A stretch of DNA of 26,461 nucleotides, taken from Polysphondylium violaceum. Taxonomy: Eukaryota > Evosea > Eumycetozoa > Dictyosteliales > Dictyosteliaceae. Below are positions 9,843 through 19,435 of the stretch, piece by piece. Under the pieces are notes generated by a model. That model was given only the letters and a program-made list of their open reading frames with translations. It was not told the DNA's origin and did not search any database. Each line of letters opens with the position of its first letter. Positions within the stretch are counted from its first letter, which is position 1. The stretch spans positions 1 through 26,461 of the forward strand of contig AJWJ01000321.1 in NCBI GenBank assembly GCA_000277445.1, written 5' to 3'. The position numbers were made by a program, and so were the translations under genes.

Positions 9843-10399
9843 TTAATTGGCTGGGGCGGTAGAGTTGTTTCTATTACAAGTACCACGAGCAAATTGTTGA
9901 GTCCAATATAAGTCACCATTATTATCTTTGCTAACTGCTACACCAAATAAAGTGAATTGACCAAGAATGTTTGCCTAAAATAAATCAGTTATTAATATTT
10001 TACAAAGAGATTATAATAATAAGCTCATGTTTACTACTATATACATACTCTATGACCTGAGCTATTCATCCAACCTTTCATCACAGAGGCATCGTCTTTG
10101 TAGCCATAAGCAACATTTTCAGCAACAGAATTGCAAGCTACACCAAATGGACGAGTTCGTTCAAATAAGCCACCGAGGGGAGAACTATGTGTCATTGTAT
10201 TAATGGATGATTGATAATTACTTTGAACTTGAGCACTGGCCATGAGACAAGGGCTTAAAAGAAGTGGTTTTAACCCAACTCTAGCTCTTTCGGCATTTAC
10301 CAAACTTAAATGGAGTGATGGATTGGTTTGAGCATTAATGACTACAATGGAGATTAAGATAACAAAGATTGTTAAACAAGTTGATTTAATAGTGTACAT
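9843..10399 (-). CDS. Secreted CAP/SCP-family protein, two exons, intact cavity residues
   Basis: Exons 10399-10049 and 9974-9843 join in phase 0 across a 74-bp intron (GTATGT donor, TTTTAG acceptor) and give 160 residues. I start at the Met at 10399, not the in-frame Met at 10453, because only the shorter form begins with a good signal peptide (KSTCLTIFVILISIVVINA) before QTNPSLHLSLVNAERA, where all paralogues begin. Cavity residues are complete: H71 in THSSPLGG, E94 in AENVAYGY, H116 in SSGHRANIL, at the same numbers as in the 8510-9094 protein. C51 and the C-terminal GTC are the conserved Cys pair, with an extra Cys at 89. The tail is longer (NNSTAPAN). This gene is first in the array relative to transcription and next to the strand switch. 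Confidence 0.86.
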
Positions 10400-10534
10400 T
10401 TTGAAGATAATTAAAGATTCGATTATAAGTTTACAATTACAAATAAAATACAAAGTTTTAATAAATAAATAAATTATTCTTATTCAGTTTAAGTTATTGA
10501 TGATTCAATGGATTATTAAAATTAAATTCATAAC

Positions 10535-10542
10535 TATTTATA
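10535..10542 (-). promoter_or_regulatory. TATA box of the fourth CAP gene
   Basis: Minus-sense TTGTATAAATAG is the same GTATAAATA core as at two of the other CAP genes. It is about 136 bases from the chosen ATG and 82 from the alternative upstream ATG, so the leader is either longer than its neighbours' or the longer start is used. Confidence 0.5.
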
Positions 10543-10731
10543 CAATTTGGTCTTTGATTGATTTTGAATATTGAAATTAAAAAAAAATAAAGATAATTAA
10601 ATTTGGTATATACTCCCCCAATTGTATTAATTCATATAATCAATAACCATTGATGGAGAAATGGTGGTCAGTAGAAAGGGAGTGTGGTGTTTTATTATTA
10701 TTATTGTTATATTTGTTATTATTATTTTTTG

Positions 10732-10743
10732 TGAGGATCCTCA
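10732..10743. repeat. Perfect 12-bp palindrome
   Basis: TGAGGATCCTCA is its own reverse complement, in a T-rich setting about 330 bp upstream of the fourth CAP gene. It could be a dimeric factor site. Confidence 0.4.
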
Positions 10744-10894
10744 TTATTTATTTTTGAACAAGGTAAACTTTATCACCAGTATTTAAAATTTAAAGCTATT
10801 AGGGCGTGAGTATTGTATTAGATGTGAAGATAGGGAGAGTATACTGTGAGTTATTAGTAGAATCAATCCATATATATGTGTATTGTTTGTTGGT

Positions 10895-10960
10895 TTTTAC
10901 CCCATATGGTGGTAAAAGATAAAAGATTAAAGATAGTTGTGGTGATGTCTGTTAATCTTT
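10895..10960. repeat. Two consecutive inverted repeats
   Basis: TTTTACC (from 10895) and GGTAAAA (10911-10917) flank a CATATG-centred core. Directly after, AAAGATTAA (10922-10930) and TTAATCTTT (10952-10960) form a 9-bp stem with a 21-base loop. Two adjacent dyads within 66 bp suggest a regulatory block or RNA structure. Confidence 0.4.
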
Positions 10961-11302
10961 ACAGACTTTTGTTGTTTAAAAGTTTCGGGTTTCACCATGC
11001 ATCACAAATGATTTATTAGAATATGTTATCCAATTCTGTGTGATGATTGATTCTATTGGAAGTTGAGAAAAAAAAACTAAATCAAATTTGTTAAATCTAC
11101 CACAACCACAACTCACACAACACACACGAATTTGAATATATCTTTTTTGGAATAGAGGATATTTTTATCTCACCACTCCCTCTTCTTCACTATCACCATC
11201 CTAATCTCATTTTGTACATTTTATATTTATTTTATCCTCCCTCAAACCACTACCTATTTGACCTGAACATATTTTTAGACTACTTTAAAAAAAAGATATA
11301 AT

Positions 11303-11372
11303 ACTGTGTGTAGTGTGGTGTCGTCGTAAAAGAAGTGTGTGAGTGATCATCAAAGATGTGGTGGGTGTAAAT
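11303..11372 (+). promoter_or_regulatory. GT-rich G-box-like cluster
   Basis: TGTGTGTAGTGTGGTGTCG and GATGTGGTGGGTGTAAAT are GT-rich runs resembling the G-box elements bound by the dictyostelid factor GBF. The likeness is by composition only. A complementary CA-rich run lies at about 11097-11130. Confidence 0.35.
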
Positions 11373-12525
11373 ATGTTCTAAAAAAGTAGTGAAATTGAGT
11401 CTTTTGTAAAAAGTAATGGGTTATGTTATTGTCAACAAATAAATAGTAGAAATAGATAGTACACCAATTTTAAATTTAAATGTCAACATTATATCGTTGT
11501 TTATATGGAGTTAAATTGTAATTTACTATAATCATCTCTTATTGTTGATTTAACATTAGAAATAATAACAATAAAAGTATATTTATCATAAATAAATAAT
11601 TTTCGATGGGAATGCTTCTCTTTTTAATCCTTTGCTGAACTTTTTGACTAAAGCCACAAAAAAATTGTTTAAAAAAAAAATTTTAAAAAAATATCCATTT
11701 TTTGAACCCAATCATGATTCAACCAACAATCAAAAATATCTGTATTTTTCCTTTTAGCATATACACATATAACTTATTTATATAAACATGTATTTATTTT
11801 TATTACTCTTTTTTTTTAAATATTTTTATCTCAATAAATTTTTTAATTTTATAATATTTTATCATCTTAGAAAAACAGGCCTCAAATTTGTAAATAGGCA
11901 TTATTATTAGGTTCTGTAAACATGGTTTAAGTTTTCAAAGATTTGTTTGACAATGGAGCGAATCGGTGTAAAAAAATTTCCATCATCTGGCCTCATCAGT
12001 ATAAAAATCGATCAAAATTTTTTTAAAAAATTATAAAAAAAAAAAACTGAATTTTGAAGCGGTCAGTTGTTGTCCCCCACAATTTTTTTTTTTTTGCATT
12101 CCCTCTGCAGAGTGTATGATTTGGAGGTGTTGAAAGAGATCGCGGTATTTGCTCTGTGAATTTACTCCATTTTTCACACATAATTTCTAAAGAAATATAT
12201 AGATATATTTGTATATATTTTAAATAAATTATTTATTGTCATTGTGTGTGTGTATAGAGAACAGATAACTATACGACCAAATTCAAAACACATCACCCAC
12301 AGATATATATATAAATTCACCCTCCTTGTATTTTTTTTTCACCACACTCACTGTGCTATTACAATAGTAAAATCTTGAAATCAAAATTTGTTTTTGTGTG
12401 TGTATTTATCTCACGTGAATGGTTTTTGTAACATTCAATTACATCAACTCTCAACGCGTATTTTGTAATATTAATTCAAATTAGTTATATAGATCCTATA
12501 TTTTTACATTTATATATATCTATAG

Positions 12526-12553
12526 TATATATATTTATTTCTTTTTTTTTTTT
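12526..12553 (+). promoter_or_regulatory. Probable core promoter of the flippase gene (TATA box plus oligo-dT)
   Basis: TATATATA at 12526-12533 is followed by a run of T at 12542-12553, the usual TATA/oligo-dT arrangement of dictyostelid promoters. It lies about 180 bases upstream of the ATG. Confidence 0.5.
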
Positions 12554-12712
12554 GTGATTTGTGGTTGTAAATTCTTGATTTCATACCCTCATTCTGTCGA
12601 TTAGGAACAAAAAAAAGAAAAAAAAAAAAAAAGAAAAAACTACACAACACACCGATTTATAGTTTGTTTGTTAAATAGTAGTATTATTATTTAGTTTATC
12701 AACAACAAAACC

Positions 12713-15700
12713 ATGGTTAAACTAAAGTCACTCAAACCATCAATCAAAGGCCTTAGAAGAAAGAAGGCGAGACCATCTTATCCAATTGTTGAAACAAATC
12801 ACGATCTTGAATCAATTGAAAGAAATGGCAAAAAGGGATTCAAAATAAATGCAATTTCAACAACCAAATATACTCGTTATAATTTTGTTTTTAAAAATCT
12901 TTATGAACAATTTAGACGTGTAACAAATGTATGTTTTTAGATTTTCTTATTATTGTTATTTATATTTTATTAATATAATTTAATAATTATATATAGATTT
13001 ATTTTGCAGCTATTTGTATTATTACATTGGTTCCACAAGTATCACCATTATCCCCAGTTACTTCTTTATTACCTTTGATATTTGTATTAGTAGTAACAGC
13101 AATTAAAGAAGGTTTTGAGGATTTTAGAAGATATCAGGCCGATAAAGAATCTAATAATAGAGAGTATTTAATATTAAGAGGTGGTAAATTTGAATCTGTT
13201 AAATCTAAAGATATTAAAGTTGGTGATAAAATTAAAATCGAAAACAATCAACCATTTCCAGCTGATATCATTGTTTTAAATTCAAATTTAGAAGATGGAG
13301 TTTGTTATGTTGAGACTTCACAACTTGATGGGTAATTATTTATGATGATGGTAATAATAGTATAAATACTAATATAATATTTAGTGAAACCAATTTGAAA
13401 ATGTTTAAAGCAATTAAAGAAACAAATACTCTAAGCGAACAAGAGATTTTAGATTTAAATCCAAGCATTGAATGTGAATTACCATCAAATAATTTATATA
13501 AATTTAAAGGAAAACTTATCATGGGCGAAAATAATTATTCACTCTCTGAAAAACAATTAATGTTAAGAGTAAGTAATGATGATATTATTTGTATATTTGT
13601 TTATAAAATACAATAATATCTAATAATAATAATTTAATCTTTTTTAGGGTGCAAGACTTAGAAATACACATTATTTAATTGGTATTGTAGTTTATTGTGG
13701 TAAAGATTCAAAATTAAGTTTAAATCAAAAGAATCCACCATCTAAATTCTCAACCATTGAAAAAAGACTTGGTAGATCAGTTATAGGTATATTTTGTTTT
13801 AAAGTAGTATTGGTTATTATTGCAACCATTTTAGGTACTATTTTTAATCAAAATACAGAAGAAGATTCATGGTATTTTTGGAACAGAGAAGTCAAAGATA
13901 GTGATTCTTTAGGTTTGGTTATTGTTAAACGTTTTGTTGCCTATTTTGCAATTCTCAGTTTCTTGATTCCCATGTCATTGATGGTGACTTTGGAAGTAGT
14001 TAAAGTGTCTCAAGCAAGATTTATGGAATGGGATAAAGAAATGAGTTATAAAGAGCAAGCCTACATTAAACCTACACAAACTCCTACCGACACACCCAAA
14101 CTTGAAGGTGCAGGTTCTGCTTTGTCTGCATCTGCAAAAGAAGAAGTTGGAAACAAATACATGTCTGTCAAAAACAGTAACTTGAATGATGAATTGGCCC
14201 TTATTAAATATATCTTTTCCGACAAAACAGGCACATTGACAGAGAATAAAATGGTGTTTTCCAAATGCTCCATCAATGGTGTCATGTATGACAATCCTTT
14301 GGGCGGTGAATTAATCGACACTATCAACCAAAATGATCAAGAAGAAATCTATGGTCCTATTAAAGAGTTTTTGTTCAATTTGGGTGTATGCCATGCAGCT
14401 GTGACCGACACAAACGATGAGGGTGAAACTATTTTCCAAAGTCAATCACCTGATGAAATTGCTCTAATTGATTGCGCCAAAGCAAATGAAAACCTTTTCC
14501 TCAATAGATCCACTACAGATGTCAAGATTAGAATCAGCGGCGAAGAAAAAGAGTATGGTTTATTGGCCATTATGGAATTCTCATCCGATAGAAGAAGAAT
14601 GTCCATTCTCCTCAAAGATAAACAAAATGATAAGATTATTTTATACTCTAAAGGTGCCGATTCAATTATGCTTGAGCGTCTTTCTACCGAAGAAAAGAAT
14701 GCTCATCATGTGGCCAAAACCATTGAACACATCTCTGATTTCTCTAGAGAAGGTCTCAGAACTTTGATCCTTGCCAAGCGTGAAATCTCTGCACAAGAAT
14801 ATGAAGAATGGTCAAAACAATATCATGAAGCCTCCACTCTTATCCAAGGTCGTGAGGAAGAAATTGATCGTCTTAATGATCAAATTGAAAAAGATCTCCT
14901 CTTGATTGGTTGTACTGCTATCGAAGATAAACTTCAAGACGGTGTTCCTGAAGCCATTGACTATCTTTTAAAGGCCGGTATCAAAGTTTGGATCATCACT
15001 GGTGATAAACAAGAAACAGCCATCAACATTGGTTATTCTTGCAAACTTTTGATTCCAGAAATTCCAATTATTATCATTAACGCTTCCTCAACCGAAGAAT
15101 GTGGAGAACAAATTTCTGCTGCCGTAAGAACCTATATCGAAGATAGTACTGGCAGTGCTTTTACTGATAACAATCCCCATCGTGAAATATCTATGGTTAT
15201 CAATGGTGAATCACTTACCTTTATGCTCAAAGATCATACCAAAAACTTTTTAAAACTCGCCGAACGTTGTCACTCTGTTGTTTGTTGTCGTGTAACACCG
15301 CTCCAAAAAGCACTTATCGTTCGTTTGGTCAAGAGAAACACAAAAGAGGTGTGCCTTAGTATTGGTGATGGTGCTAATGATGTCAGTATGATTCAAGAGG
15401 CCCAAATTGGTGTCGGTATCTTTGGTAATGAGGGTACCCAAGCAGCTCGTGCCTCTGATTATTCTCTGCTCAGATTCCGTCATCTCACCCGTCTTGTCAC
15501 TGTTCACGGTCGTTACTCTATGGTTCGTAACTCTCTTTGTATTAAATTCTCCTTCTACAAGAATATGGCATTCTTTTTAACACAATTTTGGTTCTCTATC
15601 TACTCTGGTTGGACTTCTCAAACCCTATATGATGATTGGATCGTCACAACATTCAACATTCTCATGACCTCTGTACCACCCTATTTTATTGCACTCTTTG

Positions 15701-16257
15701 AAAAGGATGTCAACGAAAAAGTCATTGTCAAGAATCCCCAAATCTACAAAACCGTGCAAGATTGTCATCTCTTCCAGTACTCGAGCGTAGGTAAATGGCT
15801 CTTGGGTGCATTTTATCACTCGTTGGTATTTTTCTTTTGCGCCTATGCATTCTTTTACAATGACGATATCATGAATCTTGACGGAAGAATTGGTGGCCAA
15901 TCCATGATGGGCTCTTTTGTCGCCACTTATGCCGTGTTGACCATTTTATTCAAAGCCAGTATTGAAATCAAACATTGGAATTTCATCGTTCACATTGGTA
16001 TTTGGGGTAGCATGATTGTATATCTTGTCATTGCCCTTGTCGACAGCGCAATCATCACGGAAATTCCAAAAATGTATTGGGTATTTATGAATAATTTGGA
16101 ATTATTAAAATTCTATTGTATGGTAATTATTATGATTTTCATTGCCCTTCTTCCAGATTTTACTATTAAATTTGCTAGAAGATATCTTTTCCCTAAGGCC
16201 ACCCACATTCTTCAAGAAAGATATATTAAAAAAATGGATGAATTTGAATTAAATTAA
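12713..16257 (+). CDS. P4-type ATPase, phospholipid flippase
   Basis: Exons 12713-12928, 12997-13331, 13385-13568 and 13648-16257 join cleanly and give 1114 residues, normal for the family. The second intron splits the Gly codon of DGET. P4-ATPases use ATP to move phospholipids to the cytosolic leaflet of plasma, Golgi or endosomal membranes, usually with a CDC50 partner. Motifs in order: ISTTKYT and YEQFRRVTN before the first helix; DGETNLK (E185, dephosphorylation); IPMSL in helix 4 (about 353-357); DKTGTLT with catalytic D437; SPDEIAL and KGAD in the nucleotide domain; TGDKQETA; GDGANDVS (D819); then the C-terminal helices. It has a short C-tail. Odd points are PMSL in place of the usual PISL, about 25-30 extra Thr/Pro/Ala-rich residues before the phosphorylation site, and a codon-usage shift inside exon 4. 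The substrate is not predictable. Confidence 0.95.
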
Positions 16258-17635
16258 ATTAAATTAATTCAAAAGAAGAAAAAAAAAAAAAAAAAAAGGA
16301 ACTCTTTGTAGTTAGTAACAGTAGTAATAGTAATAGTAGTAAGGTAATATACACAGTATTATCCCCTTTAAATATATATAGTCTAATATATAATAAAATA
16401 AATAATGTTTATCAATTATTATTTTAATTATAAATATAAATATATAAATATATTATTTATTGAATTGATGTGTATTTATTTCAATTATGCTACACCTATC
16501 TTTTTTTTTTTTATCTTCTTTTTTTCAATTTCGCCAAATTTCCGAGAGACACATTCACATTCGGTATTTAATTTAATTTTGATTCACATTTTTCAAATGT
16601 TAAATAATAAATTAATTTTAGTTATATAAAAAAAGAACAAGTAGAGGAAATCCAATTTATACATTATGATTATCTTTTCATCTTTTACAAATGTATAATA
16701 AAAAAACTGAGAATATTTTATTTACAACAAATTTTTTTTTTTTGTTTCTTATTTTTTTTTTTTTTTTTTTTTTTTTGAAAAAAAAAAAACATCAATATTA
16801 TTTTAACAAAATCTCGTAGTTATTAATATTAAGATACATTTCAACTCTGCTAATTAATCAAAGGGTAAGTCACACTTATTGACCACAATAATTATTTATT
16901 TAATTAGCCACCGTAGGTTTATTTATTATTTGATTTGTGATGTGTTTGTGTTTTGTCTGTATATTTTATTATTATTTATTCAAGGTAAATAAATAAATTT
17001 ACATCAACATTGTAAATTTGGTCAACAATATTTTATTTATAATTAAATTGCATTGTCTCGTCGAAATTTAATCATGTGTCTAGGATTAATAATTTAATTC
17101 ACTAATACATAATATTTAATAATTTAATTATATTATATTGCATGTTATTTTATTAATTACTGAGCGTGCATATACTTGAATAATTATTTTTTCTGCTATT
17201 TAATTTTTAATTCTTTTCATTCTCACACAATAATTCAGAGATACAGTCCATGTTTTCCTCTGTCTCTATCACCTAATATTAATTCTTTATTCTTGTTATT
17301 TTTTTTTTTTTAAATTATTTTGTTGTTTTTTTTTTTTTTAATTTCAACACATTTTATTTTCTGTGCAAGTGTTATTTGTGGTCATTGTGCGAATATATTA
17401 GTGTACATTCATTTACTTGTGCATAAATCAATACCCAATTAATATTAATATTATTCTTACGTTAGAATTAGTTTTCTCATCGCTATATATAGATTTATTT
17501 CTTGATAAAAACACTGAAATTTTTTTTTTTAAAAAAATCAAACAAAAAAAAAAAAAAACGACAATTAGAGATCCCTGGATTAGATTGATTGATAATATTA
17601 TATTATTGCACAACAAGATTTACGTCACGCACACA
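16258..17635. other. Intergenic spacer between the flippase and AT-hook genes
   Basis: No gene is supported; a 74-codon frame at 16405-16629 is AT-driven chance. It holds the flippase 3' region (AATAAA-like sites near 16388-16400), very long T and A runs at about 16730-16790, an imperfect hairpin near 17237-17268 (AGAGATACAG ... CTGTCTCT), and the promoter and leader of the AT-hook gene. Confidence 0.5.
17484..17491 (+). promoter_or_regulatory. TATA box of the AT-hook gene
   Basis: GCTATATATAG lies about 150 bases before the ATG at 17636 and is followed by T and A runs. It sits inside a longer open frame that begins at 17417, which argues against that upstream start. Confidence 0.5.
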
Positions 17636-19192
17636 ATGAAAATATCGTTCCACAATTACCAACACAGTTTGGATTTTTCAAATTATCATTACGAATTGGA
17701 CAAGCAAAAATCCTTGATTGAGCCCATTCAAATCGAACCAGACTATGACTATCCATTTGACTATGTCGTTTACAATGGAGCCAATGAAAAAAAATATAAA
17801 ACTCCTCAACCTAAAAAAACAAACAAACACTCAAAAACAACAACCACCACTAGCACGAAATCATCGTCTGCAAGTGTACCAACCACACCACTATTTCAAC
17901 ATTTATCAAATGCTAGATCAGATCCTACACTATCTCCACCACCTTTAAATCTATCTCTTCAATCCACTTCACCAAATGGTGATTTACAATTATCCACAAC
18001 CAGTACCGAAACTCCAGTAAGAAAAGGTCCTGGTAGACCAAAAAAAATAACAAATATTAACACTGATGAAAACAACCTCAACAATAATAATAGTGGCAGT
18101 AATTTACCAACACCAAAATCATCTTCAAATTCATTGGTAAATGGAAATGGCAATGGTACTAATAATAGTAACAATATCAATAATAATAGATCAAACTCTT
18201 CATCAGTTTCAGTTTCGAGTGAAGAGTCTGAAATAGAATCAGAATCTTCAGATTACTCGTCAGAAGAAGAAAGAACTACAACAGAAAGAAGAGGTCCAGG
18301 AAGACCAAAAAAAGTAAAAAAACAAGTCGGAAGAAAGAAAAAAGTTTTGTCGACCCCAACCCCAACCCCAACCCCAACCCCAACTTCAACTTCAACTTCA
18401 ACTCCAACCTCAACTCCAACCTCAACTCCAACTCCAAATAATACAAATAATGTATTTTTCAATGCTGGTTTAAGTAATAGTAGTAAAAATAACAATAGTA
18501 ACAACAATAATAATAATAGTATAAATAACAATAATAATAATAATAATAATATTAATAATAGTATTTCAAATAATGAAAGTGATGAAAATTTATATAGCCA
18601 CAGTTCTTATAGTCATGTAAGAAAAAGACCAGCCATTTCAGATGAACAATTGGCTGCCTCTGTTATTCCAACAAGAAAATATAAAGTTACAACTAAAAAG
18701 AATAGTGGATCATCGGGAGATGAAGAAATGTTACAAAATGGTAATGGCAATGGAAATAGTCATATTGATTTAACAAATGGAAATGGACATACAAATGGAC
18801 ATCATTCTAGTGGTGAAGAATTTGAATCTAGTGGCGAACAACAACAACAACCATTAAATATTGATGAGGATGGTTTTTTAAATAATAATAGTAATAATAA
18901 TAATAACAATGATAATAATAATGTAGATAATAGTAAAAAAGAAGAAATTGAGCAACAACCAGAAGAAAAAAGAAAGAAAATCAAATTAGATGATCAACTC
19001 CCTAGTGCCGAGGAAGTAACCGTACAGGAGGCAGAACAATCTGAAAATACATTTTCTTCACAAAAAATTACAGTTCCTTTATCAGATGATGAAGATGATA
19101 GTGAATCAACTGTAACAACACCCGTTTTAAAGAAAAGACCAGTTGGTAGACCAAGAAAAAATACAAAAATTGGGAGACCAAAAAAAAATTAA
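17636..19192 (+). CDS. AT-hook nuclear protein, low-complexity
   Basis: A single exon of 518 residues starting MKISFHNYQHSL. The frame is open back to 17417, but that extension is AT-driven, low in protein character and contains the likely TATA box. Four AT-hooks with the GRP core are seen: GPGRPKK starting at 131 and about 218-220, VGRPRK at about 503 and IGRPKK at about 512, the last two at the extreme C-terminus. A degenerate GRKKK lies near 230. AT-hooks bind the minor groove of AT-rich DNA, as in HMGA-type chromatin proteins. Between them are Asn and Ser tracts, an acidic Ser/Glu block (about 185-215), a Thr-Pro repeat (240-267) and a second acidic region near the C-terminus. The N-terminal ~60 residues look ordered but match no domain I recognise. 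The likely role is nuclear chromatin or transcription architecture. Confidence 0.82.
   Translation: MKISFHNYQHSLDFSNYHYELDKQKSLIEPIQIEPDYDYPFDYVVYNGANEKKYKTPQPKKTNKHSKTTTTTSTKSSSASVPTTPLFQHLSNARSDPTLSPPPLNLSLQSTSPNGDLQLSTTSTETPVRKGPGRPKKITNINTDENNLNNNNSGSNLPTPKSSSNSLVNGNGNGTNNSNNINNNRSNSSSVSVSSEESEIESESSDYSSEEERTTTERRGPGRPKKVKKQVGRKKKVLSTPTPTPTPTPTSTSTSTPTSTPTSTPTPNNTNNVFFNAGLSNSSKNNNSNNNNNNSINNNNNNNNNINNSISNNESDENLYSHSSYSHVRKRPAISDEQLAASVIPTRKYKVTTKKNSGSSGDEEMLQNGNGNGNSHIDLTNGNGHTNGHHSSGEEFESSGEQQQQPLNIDEDGFLNNNSNNNNNNDNNNVDNSKKEEIEQQPEEKRKKIKLDDQLPSAEEVTVQEAEQSENTFSSQKITVPLSDDEDDSESTVTTPVLKKRPVGRPRKNTKIGRPKKN
18353..18436 (+). repeat. Thr-Pro/Thr-Ser hexanucleotide minisatellite in the AT-hook gene
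   Basis: Fourteen in-frame hexamers, first ACCCCA units and then ACTTCA/ACTCCA variants, encode 28 residues (TP then TS/TP). A block of identical units at the 5' side and diverged units downstream suggests recent slippage at the 5' end. Length is likely to vary between strains. Confidence 0.85.
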
Positions 19193-19382
19193 AAAATAAA
19201 TAAATTTAATTATATTATTATATTTTGCTATTAATTAATAAATGAATGAATTTATTTATTTAAATGGTTAATGGTTACCCAAAAAAATGTAAATGTATGA
19301 TACTATAAGAGATATTTTAGTATTTTAAAATAAATTTCTAAAAGATTCCCACGAAATGGTTTGTGGTGTCTGGGGGACAAGA

Positions 19383-19388
19383 TATAAA
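19383..19388 (+). promoter_or_regulatory. TATA box of the first P450 gene
   Basis: GATATAAATTG lies about 50 bases before the ATG at 19436 and is followed by an A-rich run. The spacer from the AT-hook stop is only 243 bp. Confidence 0.55.
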
Positions 19389-19435
19389 TTGAAAAGAAAA
19401 AAAAAAACAAATAGAATTTTGTTTCATGTATAGGA

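Larger units (their letters stand above)
10400..12712. promoter_or_regulatory. 2.3-kb divergent intergenic region between the CAP array and the flippase gene
   Basis: This is the largest gene-free stretch and the point where the coding strand changes. No frame with protein-like composition was found on either strand, and no tRNA is seen. Structured bits include palindromes at 10732-10743, 10895-10917 and 10922-10960, a CA-rich stretch (about 11097-11130), a GT-rich stretch (about 11303-11372), a less AT-rich island (about 12100-12180), and the flippase core promoter near 12526-12553. It likely carries the regulatory DNA of both flanking genes; a structured noncoding RNA cannot be excluded. 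Confidence 0.5.

Noticed and set aside
10400-10453. An upstream in-frame Met giving 18 extra residues on the fourth CAP protein.
   Set aside because: It would place the signal peptide internally, whereas the paralogues start directly with it.
16405-16629. A 74-codon plus-strand frame after the flippase.
   Set aside because: It is homopolymer-rich (Phe, Ile, Asn, Tyr) with no domain; chance in AT-rich DNA.
17417-17635. A 73-residue N-terminal extension of the AT-hook frame.
   Set aside because: It is composed of AT-driven residues and poly-Lys and includes the likely TATA box; the start at 17636 is better.
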